Assembly (NCBI RefSeq): GCF_000488215.1
Contig: NZ_KI530712.1
Coordinates: 62,001 to 126,000 of the forward strand
Length of the DNA stretch: 64,000 nt
Source: Acinetobacter nectaris CIP 110549
GTDB taxonomy: Bacteria; Pseudomonadota; Gammaproteobacteria; Pseudomonadales; Moraxellaceae
Direction: 5' to 3'
Shown here: piece by piece, positions 16,501 through 25,481 of the stretch
How positions within the stretch are numbered: the first letter of the stretch is position 1
How the letters are laid out: every line of letters starts with the position of its first letter
The notes under the pieces: model-generated
What the model was told of the DNA's origin: nothing
The model's input: only the letters and a program-made list of their open reading frames with translations
The model's database searches: none
Made by a program: the position numbers and the translations under genes

Positions 16501-16687
16501 ATTGCTCGGTGCGGTTCCATTGATGCTTGCTGCTGGATCGGGTGCAGAGTTACGTCAACCATTGGGACTGGTTATTGTGGGTGGGTTGTTACTGAGTCAG
16601 GTACTTACACTATTTACAACACCGATTATTTACTTGGCATTTGAACGACTTGTTCATGGTAGACAGGCTGTAGGAGAGGGGGAATAA
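13565..16687 (+). CDS. mdtB: RND efflux pump subunit (MdtB-like)
   Basis: A 1040-residue proton-driven inner-membrane pump. It opens with the RND signature NPSRIFIERPVATLLLMIAI and has the typical twelve-helix layout with two large periplasmic loops. The proton-relay Asp pair is present in helix 4 (TGFVIDDAIVVVENI, about residues 398-412), and the second half has GIVKKNAIMLIDFALEA in helix 10. It starts six bases after the adaptor gene and ends one base before the next pump gene. MdtBC-type systems need both pump subunits, forming a mixed trimer. Confidence 0.95.
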   Translation: MNPSRIFIERPVATLLLMIAIILSGVLAYKNLSISALPEVDYPIIQVTTEFPGAGPEVMTTGVTAPLERQLGQMAGLKQMYSTSSGGASVITLKFSLNMSLDVAEQEVQAAINTADSLLPSGLPNKPTYKKVNPADAPIITIAATSDTLPLIKVQDILNNRVALKLSQISGVGLVSLAGGQQTAVRIQVNPTALTNHGLTLANISTVISNSNVNGSKGGFDGPSKSVTIEANDQLRSIDDYKNLILKYENGSAIYLRDVATVSEAPQDLYQSASANGKPAIIMNVQRQPGTNVVSIADNIKQQLPEIQKSLPASIHLDILSDRTQTIRASIHDVQFELMLSMCLVVMVSFLFLRTFAATFIPSVAVPLSIIGTFGVMYLSGFSINNLTLMALTIATGFVIDDAIVVVENIQRHIENGETPMQAALKGSREIGFTIISLTISLVAVLIPLLFMGDVIGRLFREFSITLAVAIFVSMFVSLTLTPMLSAYLLKHIPEEKHNVVARGFGRGFDRVLHGYERCLKVVFRHQRLTLVVAVLTLVLTGLLYVWIPKGFFPSQDTGMIQGISIAPQNVSFAEMSKRQQALVQALQKDPAVASISSIVGIDATNNTTLNTGRLQISLKDFSERDKADVVIERLKAEASNVAGIKLYAIKNQDLSVDDQVTPSQYQLTLDTPDQKDLEIWAPKLVEAMQKNPMFSAVNQNLQNQANIAYLEINRTAAGRYGITANDIDTALYNAFGQRLISTIYTQANQYRVVLEVEKPYRQDLSAFSNIYVSGTASTTTNADGTVTTSSTSMVPLSNLVTVSEKMGYQGYTRINQTPAATLSFNVNHGYTLDEAKQTFEQIKQDIGLPKTINVKYQGALLAYITSGSNTLWLILAALLTMYIVLGILYESWIHPITVLSTLPSAAIGALLALRLTDTEFSLIALIGIILLIGIVKKNAIMLIDFALEAQREGKTATEAMYQACILRFRPILMTTCAALLGAVPLMLAAGSGAELRQPLGLVIVGGLLLSQVLTLFTTPIIYLAFERLVHGRQAVGEGE

Positions 16688-16688
16688 A

Positions 16689-19600
16689 TTGAATTTTTCA
16701 AAAATATTTATCCTTCGTCCTGTAGGCACATTACTTATTAGTTTGGCACTGACTTTATTAGGCGCACTTTCATTTTATTTAATGCCCGTTGCACCTATGC
16801 CAAAGATTGATACCCCCACTATTGTTGTACAGGGGAGTTTGGCAGGTGCAAGCCCTGAAACCATGGCTGCAACAGTTGCAACGCCGTTGGAGCGTGCATT
16901 AGGACAAATTGCAGGTATTACAGAAATGACCTCGACCAGTGGGCAAGGGTCGACCAGTGTCATTGTGCAGTTTGACTTAGATAAAGATATTGATAGTGCT
17001 GCACGCGATGTACAAGCAGCAATTAATGCGGCACGAAGCTTGTTGCCAAGTAGCATGAAAACATTGCCAACGTATCGAAAGGCAAATCCTTCCGATGCAC
17101 CTGTTGTCATTTTATCTTTAACTTCATCACGGTTTAACCGTGGGCAGCTTTACGATTTAGCTTCAAGTAAATTGCAACAAAAACTGTCGCAGGTGCAAGG
17201 CGTTGGACAGGTATCTATTCGCGGGAGTGCACTGCCTGCGGTGCGTGTGTCATTAGAGCCTAAAGCACTTGAAAGCTATGGTATTTCTTTAGATACAGTG
17301 CGTGCTGCAATTAATAATGCAACAACCAGTATGCCTAAAGGGCAATTGAATGGTACAGACTATAATCTATGGATTGATGCCAATGGGCAGTTGACCAGTG
17401 CGAAGCAGTATCAAGAGGTTATTATTGCTTATCGAAATGGTACAGCTGTTCGTTTGAAAGATGTGGCATCTGTGAAAGATTCGGTGCAGGACCTATATGC
17501 AGCAGGTTATTTAAACAATGAACCTGCGGTAATGATTGCAATTACGCGCCAAGCCAATGCCAACATGTTAAAAACAATTGATGCGATTAAAGCAGAAGTG
17601 CCTGTTTTAAATGAGATGTTGCCAGCCGATACGCATTTAACATTTACTATTGATCGCTCTACTTTAACGCGGAGTGCCTTGCATGACACAGAAATGACAC
17701 TTGTTATTGCGATTTTGTTGGTCATTGCGGTTGTATTTATCTTTCTTCGTAATGCACGGGCTTTACTCATTCCTGCGGTTGCTTTGCCTATTTCCATTAT
17801 TAGCACTTTCACTGCAATGTATTTATTGGGCTATACGCTAGATTCTTTATCTATGCTTGCATTGATTATTGCAACAGGATTTGTGGTCGATGATGCAATT
17901 GTTGTGCTTGAGAATATTAGCCGTCATTTAGAAATGGGTAAAAAACCTGTTCAAGCTGCTTTAGATGGCAGTCGTGAAATTGGTTTTACAGTATTGTCTA
18001 TGACAGCATCTTTGATTGCTGTATTTATTCCACTACTGTTAATGGGGGGGATGCTTGGTCGTCTTTTCCGTGAGTTTGCAGTCACGCTTTCTATTTCTCT
18101 TGTTTTTTCTATGTTCTTATCTTTGACATTAACACCAATGTTATGTGCGACTGTGTTAAAGCATGATATAGAAGCAACGCATACAAAAAATAAGTTTTAT
18201 TTGTGGATTGAGCGACTTTTAAATCGAATGCATGATGGCTATGTAAAAAGTTTACAGGTTGTTATGAGGCATAAGCGTCTAACGATACTAACATTGTTAC
18301 TGACTATTTTTTGCAATATGTATCTGTATACAGTCGTGCAAAAAGGATTTTTCCCAAACCAAGACACAGGCATGCTTATGGGAATGGTTCGAGGCGACCA
18401 AAATACGAGCTTTCAAGCATTTGAGCCTAAGCTCAAAGAGGTTGCGCAGTCTTTAATGCAAGACCCAAATGTAAAATATGTGATGTCTTCGACAGGCGGT
18501 GGAGGCTTTGGTGCACGTAATACAGGAACGTTTTTTATTCGGTTAAAAGATTTAAATGAGCGTCATCAGTCTGCAATGCAAATCGCAAATGCATTAACCA
18601 TGAAAAATAAAAATATTCCGGGTGCATCGGTATTTTTGATGCCTGCCCAAGATTTACGTATTGGTGGGCGAAGTGCAAATGCAACGTATCAGTATAGTTT
18701 GCAGAGTGATGACTTAGGAATGTTACGCCAATGGGCACCAATAGTTTATGCTGCTTTAAAACAGCTTCCTCAACTGACAAGTGTAGATACCGACTCACAA
18801 ACAGGTGGGCAAGAAGTAAGAGTAATTATTGATCGTGAAGCTGCGAAACGATATGGTTTGAATGTCAGTGATATTGATACATTTTTGAACAATGCATTTA
18901 GTCAAAGGCAAATTGCAACGCAGTATAGAATGCTCAATCAATATTATACGATATTGGGCCTATCTTCTGAATATACACAAGACCCGAATGTATTGAATGA
19001 ATTGCATGTGCTGACAAGTAATAATCAGGCTGTACCTGTCTCAGCTTTTGCTCATTTAAGTTATGGTAATACATCTTTGTCAGTTGCACACCAAGATCAA
19101 ATGGCAACAACAACAATTGCTTTTAATCTGGCAGATGGTGTGTCGTTAGAGCAGGCGCAACAAGCCATTAATGAAACTGTGGCTAAAATTGGTATGCCAG
19201 ATACAATTCATGGTGGCTTACAGGGTACAGCGAAGGTTTATGAGTCGCTAGTTAAGAATATTCCATGGCTAGTCCTTGCTGCATTGGCAACGATCTATAT
19301 CTTATTGGGTATGTTATATGAGAGTTGGATTCATCCAATTACGATCCTATCTACATTGCCATCGGCAGGTGTTGGAGCACTTATTTTACTTATTCTCACA
19401 AATACTCAATTTACAGTAATTGCATTTATTGGGATTTTATTGCTCATTGGAATCGTGAAGAAGAATGCCATTCTGATGGTGGACTTTGCGCAAGATGCTG
19501 AGAAAAAGAGAAATATTCCTCCTGAACAGGCGATTGTAGAGGCTTGTTCAAAGCGTTTCAGACCTATTTTAATGACAACATTGGCTGCTTTTTTTGGTGC

Positions 19601-19808
19601 TGTGCCGTTAATACTTGAAACAGGTGGTAATGCAGAATTACATCACCCGCTTGGGTATGCCATTTGTGGTGGGCTTGCTTTGAGTCAAATTTTAACTCTT
19701 TATACAACGCCTGTTGTATACGTTTATTTAGACCGTTTTGGAGCATGGGTAAAAAGAATGTGGCAATCCATTTATCACCCAACAACAAAAATTACAGATG
19801 AGTCATAA
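16689..19808 (+). CDS. mdtC: RND efflux pump subunit (MdtC-like)
   Basis: The second RND pump subunit, 1039 residues, clearly a distant duplicate of the first (NFSKIFILRPVGTLLISLAL at the N-terminus). The helix-4 Asp pair is kept (TGFVVDDAIVVLENI), as is GIVKKNAILMVDFAQDA in helix 10. The start is a TTG one base after the mdtB stop, so it is probably translated by coupling. It overlaps the outer-membrane gene by 11 bases. Together with the preceding gene it fits the MdtB/MdtC heteromeric pump. Confidence 0.95.
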   Translation: MNFSKIFILRPVGTLLISLALTLLGALSFYLMPVAPMPKIDTPTIVVQGSLAGASPETMAATVATPLERALGQIAGITEMTSTSGQGSTSVIVQFDLDKDIDSAARDVQAAINAARSLLPSSMKTLPTYRKANPSDAPVVILSLTSSRFNRGQLYDLASSKLQQKLSQVQGVGQVSIRGSALPAVRVSLEPKALESYGISLDTVRAAINNATTSMPKGQLNGTDYNLWIDANGQLTSAKQYQEVIIAYRNGTAVRLKDVASVKDSVQDLYAAGYLNNEPAVMIAITRQANANMLKTIDAIKAEVPVLNEMLPADTHLTFTIDRSTLTRSALHDTEMTLVIAILLVIAVVFIFLRNARALLIPAVALPISIISTFTAMYLLGYTLDSLSMLALIIATGFVVDDAIVVLENISRHLEMGKKPVQAALDGSREIGFTVLSMTASLIAVFIPLLLMGGMLGRLFREFAVTLSISLVFSMFLSLTLTPMLCATVLKHDIEATHTKNKFYLWIERLLNRMHDGYVKSLQVVMRHKRLTILTLLLTIFCNMYLYTVVQKGFFPNQDTGMLMGMVRGDQNTSFQAFEPKLKEVAQSLMQDPNVKYVMSSTGGGGFGARNTGTFFIRLKDLNERHQSAMQIANALTMKNKNIPGASVFLMPAQDLRIGGRSANATYQYSLQSDDLGMLRQWAPIVYAALKQLPQLTSVDTDSQTGGQEVRVIIDREAAKRYGLNVSDIDTFLNNAFSQRQIATQYRMLNQYYTILGLSSEYTQDPNVLNELHVLTSNNQAVPVSAFAHLSYGNTSLSVAHQDQMATTTIAFNLADGVSLEQAQQAINETVAKIGMPDTIHGGLQGTAKVYESLVKNIPWLVLAALATIYILLGMLYESWIHPITILSTLPSAGVGALILLILTNTQFTVIAFIGILLLIGIVKKNAILMVDFAQDAEKKRNIPPEQAIVEACSKRFRPILMTTLAAFFGAVPLILETGGNAELHHPLGYAICGGLALSQILTLYTTPVVYVYLDRFGAWVKRMWQSIYHPTTKITDES

Positions 19809-21195
19809 TATGTTAAGAAGTAAATTATTTTGGTCATTGGTTGTGTTTTTACCTCTTGTAACAGGGTGTACAGTTGGCCCTGATTATCAAAAGCCTGTGA
19901 TTACAAGTCCAATACAGTTTAAAGAAGCAAAAGGATGGAAAGTTGCAACGCCTTTAGATGCTGAAGCAAAGGGCAGTTGGTGGGAAGTTTATAATGATCC
20001 GGTACTTAATCAGCTAGAAGCACAAGTGATCATTTCTAACCAAAATATTGCGCAATATGTTGCGAAGTATCAGCAAGCAGCAGCATTAGTTGATCAATCA
20101 CGGAGTAGCTTATTTCCAAGTGTGACACTTGGACCAAGTGCTACACGTTCAGGAAAGACAGCAGTTACGAATAGTTATACGGCAAGTCTTGGTGCATCAT
20201 GGGAGCTAGATTTGTGGGGGCGTTTAAAAAGGCAAGTACAAGAAAATACGGCAAGTACACAAGCGAGTCTTGCAGATTTAGCCAATGCAACACTCAGTGC
20301 ACAAACGACTTTAGCACAGAGCTATTTCGCCCTACGCGTGCTTGATCAAAGAATTCATTTGTATGATCAAACCATTGAGGTATATCGTAAATACTCACAA
20401 GTATTAAATGCGAAGTACACGGAAGGTATTATTGCCAAGTCTGATCTAACACAGGCAGATCAGTCTTTGCATAGTAGTATTGCATCTCGTGAAGATTTAA
20501 TTTGGCAAAGGGCACAATATGAGCATGCAATTGCAGTACTTGTTGGGAAGATGCCTGCTGATTTTAATTTAGAGAAGCAAAACAAAGCGGTTTATATTCC
20601 AAATATTCCTATTGAGTTACCAAGTGAGTTATTGGAGCGCCGTGCAGATATTGCAGCAGCAGAGCGCCGTGTTGCTGCTGCTAATGAGGCGATTGGTATA
20701 GCAATTGCTGGTTACTTTCCAAGTTTAAGTTTATCAAGTAGTGCAGGTTATAGTAGTAATCATTTATCTGACCTCTTTTCTGCTGCAACATCTATTTGGT
20801 CTTTAGGCGCATCTGCGACTCAAAGCGTACTCGATTTTGGTTCAAATAAAGCTAAAGTTGCTTCTGCACGTGCGGCATATGATCAGACAGTTGCAAGTTA
20901 TCGTCAGACTGTTTTAGATGCGATGCAAAATGTAGAGGACTATTTAGTGAAGTCGACGAGTTTAGAAAAAGAGTTTTCTGCACAGCAAAAGGCATTAGCT
21001 GCTGCAACTGAATCTGCAAGGATTATTCGTAATCAGTATGAGGAAGGTGTAATTGACTACACAAGTGTTGCAACAACGGAAGCAACACGTTTGAGTAGTC
21101 AGCAAAGTTTATTACAGTTACAGTCTACTCAGTTACAAAATAGTGTAGCTCTAATTAGTGCTTTAGGTGGTGGTTGGTCCAACCAAAACCCTTAA
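19798..21195 (+). CDS. RND outer-membrane channel, NodT family lipoprotein
   Basis: The 465-residue outer-membrane factor completes the tripartite efflux system. It carries a lipoprotein signal peptide (LVVFLPLVTGC, Cys at about residue 28) followed by the family opening TVGPDYQKP. Two repeats of the outer-membrane efflux domain follow; SLGASWELDLWGRLKRQV and SLGASATQSVLDFGSNKAKV are the equivalent beta-hairpin segments. The ATG at 19798 overlaps mdtC; a second ATG at 19810 would remove four residues and also suits the signal peptide. A convergent hairpin ends the operon. Confidence 0.93.
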   Translation: MSHNMLRSKLFWSLVVFLPLVTGCTVGPDYQKPVITSPIQFKEAKGWKVATPLDAEAKGSWWEVYNDPVLNQLEAQVIISNQNIAQYVAKYQQAAALVDQSRSSLFPSVTLGPSATRSGKTAVTNSYTASLGASWELDLWGRLKRQVQENTASTQASLADLANATLSAQTTLAQSYFALRVLDQRIHLYDQTIEVYRKYSQVLNAKYTEGIIAKSDLTQADQSLHSSIASREDLIWQRAQYEHAIAVLVGKMPADFNLEKQNKAVYIPNIPIELPSELLERRADIAAAERRVAAANEAIGIAIAGYFPSLSLSSSAGYSSNHLSDLFSAATSIWSLGASATQSVLDFGSNKAKVASARAAYDQTVASYRQTVLDAMQNVEDYLVKSTSLEKEFSAQQKALAAATESARIIRNQYEEGVIDYTSVATTEATRLSSQQSLLQLQSTQLQNSVALISALGGGWSNQNP

Positions 21196-21220
21196 GTGTC
21201 TATCTTTTAAGTTTATATAA

Positions 21221-21263
21221 GCTCTATTTGTATACGTTACGTTTAAAACTATACAAATAGAGC
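21221..21263. terminator. Hairpin between convergent RND and pqi operons
   Basis: A perfect 14-base stem (GCTCTATTTGTATA / TATACAAATAGAGC) with a 15-base loop lies between the two converging operons. T runs are weak, so efficiency is uncertain, but the position suits a two-way terminator. Confidence 0.65.
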
Positions 21264-21279
21264 AAATTTGATTAAGTAG

Positions 21280-21966
21280 TTAAGAACAAGTCACATTATT
21301 TATTTGAGATGTTCCTTTCTCTGCCGCAATAACAGTATCTGAAATACTTGTGGTCACGCGGTTAAGGGCTAACTTAGAAGATGTGACCATATCAGGAATA
21401 CTATTTGTATTCGTGATTGTCTGATTAAAGGTCATTCTACAACTTAATGTCCGATGAGTAGATGGTTTTGTTGCTATGGCTGTTTGTATTGGTTCTATAG
21501 GTTTAATGATCCAACTAACCTCAACTTCTACATCTCCTTTATTTTGAGGGGATATGGGTTTGATAATGTCAAAACGCGAGAAATCGACAGCAATTCGATA
21601 AACTGTATTTGTACTTGGTACGCCACTACTATAGCGGTCGACAGCATTTAACTGTTGCTGAAGACCTGAAGAAAGGCTGTCATGCAGTTCAGTAGATAGA
21701 CTTGAAGTCCATCTGTCATTGTCTAAAATAGTGGCCTGACCTTGTTCGGTGTTAATCATGATTGGTATGCGATCTAAACGATCGGGTAAGCTAACAGGTA
21801 GAACCTCAATCATTCTAAGCGTCGCTCCATGAGCAGGCTCGACACGTGGAGCAAGAGTATAGTAGTTAGGTGTAACGGAGCTTGCACAGCCCGTTAAACC
21901 TACTATGAGTATACTCAGTAAGGTGGAGGAGATCATTAAACTGAATGGCTTCATTTTACTTTGCAT
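21280..21966 (-). CDS. pqiC: PqiC-type outer-membrane lipoprotein of the Pqi lipid-transport system
   Basis: A 228-residue lipoprotein of the ABC-transport auxiliary (DUF330/PqiC) family. The signal peptide ends in lipobox LTGC (Cys about residue 27), followed by ASSVTPNYYTLAPR, the usual PqiC opening. The later DDNRWTSSLSTELHDSL-like region (DNDRWTSSLST) is also typical. The ATG at 21966 has AGGAG nine bases upstream and overlaps the end of pqiB; a further in-frame ATG at 21954 is possible. PqiC forms an outer-membrane ring that docks the periplasmic PqiB tunnel. It is the last gene of the pqi operon. Confidence 0.88.
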   Translation of the reverse strand: MQSKMKPFSLMISSTLLSILIVGLTGCASSVTPNYYTLAPRVEPAHGATLRMIEVLPVSLPDRLDRIPIMINTEQGQATILDNDRWTSSLSTELHDSLSSGLQQQLNAVDRYSSGVPSTNTVYRIAVDFSRFDIIKPISPQNKGDVEVEVSWIIKPIEPIQTAIATKPSTHRTLSCRMTFNQTITNTNSIPDMVTSSKLALNRVTTSISDTVIAAEKGTSQINNVTCS

Positions 21967-23626
21967 TTTTAGTCTCTCCTTTTTTTCCACGAATTAGTGA
22001 TTCAGGATGCTGCTCAATATAATCTGACATCAGTTGTAATGATGCAGCTGTACGTGTCACTTGTTGTAATACTTTGCGTAAGTCTTGTTGCATTGGTGCA
22101 TCACTTGACAAAATTGATTCAGTCGACAGCATGGTTCTACGAGCATCATTTAATGTTGCTTGGAAATCAGGTGCTACTTTTGTATCTAGCTGTTTAACGA
22201 GCTTGTCAGTCGAATTAATAGTCGTATTAATACTTTTTAATGTTTTACGTACATCATCACCAATTTCATTAATTGGGAACTTACTAATTTTATCTGCAAT
22301 TTCAGAAACTTGAGATTGTAAACTGTTGAGCTCAGGCGGTGTTGTTGGAACTTCAACAATTCCATTGTCATGCTGTATTAGATGAACAGGTTTGGCTCTA
22401 TTGAATTTATCAAATGCAATATAGTTTTGTCCTGTGAGTAGGTTTCCTGTACGCATCTGTGCACGCCAGCCTTGTTGGATAAAGCTTCTGAAAATACTAC
22501 CAGTAGGATCTAACTCTTTACCATTTGCTAATCGTGAAGGATATAAAACTGCATCTACACGCATACGCAATTTTCTATAATTTGGATCAAATTCAACATT
22601 AATGGCTGTTACATCACCAATATTTATACCCATAAAGTCAATTGGCGCACCAGCAGCGAGCCCACGTAGTGAAGTATCAAAATACATAATAATTTTATGT
22701 GGTTTACCATCTGGAACTTTTAAAGCATCTGTTCGAGAGTTCCATAAAGTAAAGTGGCTTTGGACAGGTGCCATTGCAGCATTTGAATTATCTGGATAGC
22801 CAAAAGCAATACCTCCTGCAACAATACTTGCGAGAGACTGTGTATTGAGGCTAAACCCTGATGCATTGAGGCTAACATCTACACCACTAGCTTGCCAGAA
22901 GCGGGCATCTGTAGTGACAAATTTATCATAAGGGCTACGGATAAATGTTTGCAGCTCCACATGTTTTCCATCTGAAGATAAGTTATAGGCAGTAATTTGT
23001 CCGACATTAATTCGGCGATAATATATAGGTGAGCCAATATCTAAAGATCCAAGATTATCAGCAGTCAGAAAAAATATTTTCCCTGGAACGTCCGAAGGTA
23101 CAACAGGTGGTGTTTCTAGTCCTACAAAATCGGTTTTTTCCTCAGAGGCTTTACCACCATCAACTTCAATATAAGAGCCAGATAAAAGAGTATCTATACC
23201 TGAAATACCTGTTGTGCCAATACGTGGACGTACAACCCAAAAACGAGAGTCCTTAGCTGCAAAACTGCTACTGTTTTTCGTTAGCTCAATTTCAGCAATA
23301 ACATGTGTGTTGTCTGAAGAAAGTTTAATTTGACGTACAAGTCCAATATTCACTTGTTTGTAACGAACATTGGTTTTTCCTGCCTCTAGCCCATCTGCTG
23401 TTTTAAAGCTTACCTCAATAGTTGGGCCTCTTTCCCAAACAGCTTTAGCGGCTAGTGAGAGGGCTATGAGCAAAGCTACAATAGGAATAATCCAAATAAG
23501 AGAAATCTTATGATTTGGCTTTTTTTTCTTAGGCGCAGGTATATTTTTTAGCTCAGGCTCTTGCTGAGTTGTCGTATGATGATCTAAGTCATCATTTTTT
23601 ATATTTTCAGACATATTATCGTTCAT
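21956..23626 (-). CDS. pqiB: PqiB-type MCE protein, periplasm-spanning lipid tunnel
   Basis: A 556-residue protein, close to the 546 of E. coli PqiB. A single membrane helix at about 42-62 (ISLIWIIPIVALLIALSLAA) is followed by three MCE domains (starting near TIEVSFKTADGLEAGKTNVRYK, then near 180 and 290) and a long C-terminal helix region (SLQSQVSEIADKISK onward) that forms the central needle. It would carry lipids between membranes with PqiA and PqiC. It overlaps the upstream pqiA-type gene by 11 bases and pqiC downstream by 11. Confidence 0.94.
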   Translation of the reverse strand: MNDNMSENIKNDDLDHHTTTQQEPELKNIPAPKKKKPNHKISLIWIIPIVALLIALSLAAKAVWERGPTIEVSFKTADGLEAGKTNVRYKQVNIGLVRQIKLSSDNTHVIAEIELTKNSSSFAAKDSRFWVVRPRIGTTGISGIDTLLSGSYIEVDGGKASEEKTDFVGLETPPVVPSDVPGKIFFLTADNLGSLDIGSPIYYRRINVGQITAYNLSSDGKHVELQTFIRSPYDKFVTTDARFWQASGVDVSLNASGFSLNTQSLASIVAGGIAFGYPDNSNAAMAPVQSHFTLWNSRTDALKVPDGKPHKIIMYFDTSLRGLAAGAPIDFMGINIGDVTAINVEFDPNYRKLRMRVDAVLYPSRLANGKELDPTGSIFRSFIQQGWRAQMRTGNLLTGQNYIAFDKFNRAKPVHLIQHDNGIVEVPTTPPELNSLQSQVSEIADKISKFPINEIGDDVRKTLKSINTTINSTDKLVKQLDTKVAPDFQATLNDARRTMLSTESILSSDAPMQQDLRKVLQQVTRTAASLQLMSDYIEQHPESLIRGKKGETKNAK

Positions 23627-24356
23627 TCAATGATTTGGAATGGGAAGCGGAAGCATCAGGTTCAGTTTTTGAATGTGCTGAATAAGAATTTACTTGGGTA
23701 TTTATTGCATAGTAGTTGTCCCAGATCATGCGTGGGTCAAAACTAAGTGAAGCGAACATGGTAAGAATGACGACAGCACCAAAGGCAACTGCGCCAGGGC
23801 CTGCCAGTATTGTGGCTAATGATTGAATTTGAATAAGTGCTGTTAGTAAGCTTACAACAAAAACATCAATCATAGACCAACGACCAATAATTTCTACAAT
23901 TCGATATAAGATGCTGCAATTTTTAGGGCTAAAGTTCCATTTTTTTATGGATTGCATATAAATCGTAAATAATAGAAAGCTGAGAATAAAAAGCTTTAAT
24001 AATGGAATAAATATACTTGCAGCAAAGATTACGGTAGCAACAAGGTAGTCCTGTGTTTCCCAAAAATAAATTACACCACTCATAATAGTATCTTTTTGAC
24101 TTCCAAATACTGAATTGGTAATTGTCATAGGTAATATATTGGCGGGAATATATAAAATAGTTGCCGCAACTAAAAAGGCAAAAGTTTTTTGTAGGCTTTG
24201 TGGCTTACGAAAATGTAGTGCTGAGTGGCATCTTGGGCAATGTTGATGTGTAATTTCATCAGAGGTATGCGTATCTATCTGATTTAACAAACCACAGCAA
24301 TGGCATCTTACTAAAGATAAATCACGTGCACGAGTGTAGTATGTTTGATCTTTCAT
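23616..24356 (-). CDS. PqiA-type membrane protein, second half of a split PqiA
   Basis: A 246-residue inner-membrane protein with one PqiA domain: an N-terminal Zn-ribbon-like pair of CxxC motifs (RCHCCG and QHCPRCHSAL) and four hydrophobic segments. The ATG at 24356 overlaps the previous gene's stop in ATGA, so translation is coupled. E. coli PqiA carries two such domains in one chain; here each is a separate protein. The family is thought to move lipids within the inner membrane toward PqiB. A GTG/ATG start nine codons earlier (24383) is possible but lies inside the upstream gene. Confidence 0.87.
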   Translation of the reverse strand: MKDQTYYTRARDLSLVRCHCCGLLNQIDTHTSDEITHQHCPRCHSALHFRKPQSLQKTFAFLVAATILYIPANILPMTITNSVFGSQKDTIMSGVIYFWETQDYLVATVIFAASIFIPLLKLFILSFLLFTIYMQSIKKWNFSPKNCSILYRIVEIIGRWSMIDVFVVSLLTALIQIQSLATILAGPGAVAFGAVVILTMFASLSFDPRMIWDNYYAINTQVNSYSAHSKTEPDASASHSKSLNER

Positions 24357-25009
24357 GATAGATCTCGGTCTATTGCATTCCATATATCTTGTACTTTAAT
24401 CGCATTAAGATACACCATGAAAAGACTGAGTACGGCAAAGGCCCAAAGAGCAATTTCAGGAATAACAATCACCATATTAATCAGCTTGACTAAAGTTACA
24501 AGAATACCAATTAAAAATACTTCAACCATTGCCCAAACCCTAAATAGATAAAGTGTTCTCAGTGCAAAAACCATAAAATATGGTCGTCTTTTAAGTAAGC
24601 CAACGTTAAAAAATATGTAGGTTAATAAAATTAAATTAATGAGTGGAATAATAAATGTGGTAAGAATTAAAAGAATGCCAACAAATTCTCGATGAATATC
24701 AAACATTGTTGTTGCTGCACCGAGTAGTGTTGTTTGTAGAGCATTGCCTTGTATTTCAACTTTTATAATAGGAAAGCTATTGGCTACAACGAAAATAATA
24801 AGTGCAGTTAAAACTAATGCTAAAATTGTATTAAAAGGCTTTATGTCATTATAAATTTCTGCACCACAACAGAGGCAGCAGGCTTTTTCTCCTTGTGCTA
24901 AAGGAACTTTAAGATATAGCGTATCGCATTCTTCACAGCTTGAAAGTTGTTTTAAGTCTTGAGTCGTTTTTTTATTTACTAGTGTTGTATTTTCATAAGT
25001 TTTAGTCAT
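24353..25009 (-). CDS. PqiA-type membrane protein, first half of a split PqiA
   Basis: A 218-residue inner-membrane protein with the other PqiA domain. It begins with two cysteine pairs (SCEECDTLYLKVP and CCLCCGAEIY), then four membrane segments; PFNTILALVLTALIIFVVAN opens the first. It is the first gene of the reverse-strand operon (pqiA half, pqiA half, pqiB, pqiC), with coupled starts throughout. The ATG at 25009 faces the AT-rich upstream region holding a 13-base inverted repeat. No sign of a broken single gene is seen: the ATGA junction looks like a true two-gene arrangement. Confidence 0.87.
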   Translation of the reverse strand: MTKTYENTTLVNKKTTQDLKQLSSCEECDTLYLKVPLAQGEKACCLCCGAEIYNDIKPFNTILALVLTALIIFVVANSFPIIKVEIQGNALQTTLLGAATTMFDIHREFVGILLILTTFIIPLINLILLTYIFFNVGLLKRRPYFMVFALRTLYLFRVWAMVEVFLIGILVTLVKLINMVIVIPEIALWAFAVLSLFMVYLNAIKVQDIWNAIDRDLS

Positions 25010-25059
25010 GTAATCGATATACTCTTATTTGTCTATTCTAGTTAGATCGATTGTTAAGT

Positions 25060-25072
25060 GTTCTATTAGAAC
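25060..25072. promoter_or_regulatory. Short inverted repeat upstream of the pqi operon
   Basis: GTTCTA-T-TAGAAC is a perfect 6-base inverted repeat 51 bases upstream of the first pqi start codon. It could be an operator. No matching regulator gene lies nearby and a chance repeat of this size is possible. Confidence 0.3.
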
Positions 25073-25363
25073 ATAAAATTAATCACAGTTGATAGCTATA
25101 AAATAGGATTTTTACGAAAAGAGAAGAGCTAAATCTTAGAGTCATTTTCTTAAAATTAGAAGTAATTTTCTTGAAATACCGATTGGAGCGGATAATAGAT
25201 AGGAAAAAGCTTATAGAGAAGATTCTATTTTTCTAATATTAGATGGTCTTTCATTTTTTTCTAAACACAGATAGATAGAAACATATTCTGATGTTTTATA
25301 TTTATATACGTGCAGTTTTGTGAGTAGTAGCAAAGTTTTAGGGATATACGATAGGCATTAAAA
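25073..25363. other. AT-rich non-coding gap
   Basis: No gene, RNA or clear repeat is seen in this stretch between the pqi promoter region and the tRNA terminator. It should contain the pqi promoter near its left end, but no convincing -35/-10 pair stands out. Confidence 0.4.
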
Positions 25364-25394
25364 AACCCTCAAAGATTAGTACACTTTGAGGGTT
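25364..25394 (-). terminator. Terminator of the tandem tRNA-Asn genes
   Basis: An 11-base stem (AACCCTCAAAG / CTTTGAGGGTT) with a nine-base loop, followed on the reverse strand by a T run, lies seven bases beyond the 3' end of the second tRNA. Confidence 0.9.
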
Positions 25395-25400
25395 AGTATT

Positions 25401-25476
25401 TGGCTCTCCCACCTGGGCTCGAACCAGGGACCTGCGGATTAACAGTCCGTCGCTCTACCAACTGAGCTATGGGAGA
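25401..25476 (-). tRNA. tRNA-Asn (anticodon GTT), second of a tandem pair
   Basis: A 76-base tRNA on the reverse strand with anticodon loop CTGTTAA and encoded CCA. Its acceptor stem is TCTCCCA / TGGGAGA, where the neighbouring copy has TCTCCAA / TTGGAGA: one base pair changed on both sides, so pairing is kept. The D loop also differs by one base (TTGG for TCGG). Only five bases separate it from the upstream tRNA, so they share a transcript. Confidence 0.97.
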
Positions 25477-25481
25477 ATAGC

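Noticed and set aside
16775..17110. 111-codon reverse-strand frame inside the second RND pump gene
   Set aside because: Shadow of a conserved gene; no start signal, and residue pattern is that of the complementary strand.
24353..24383. Frameshift between the two PqiA genes
   Set aside because: The junction is a clean ATGA overlap with separate Cys motifs at each start, which points to two real genes.
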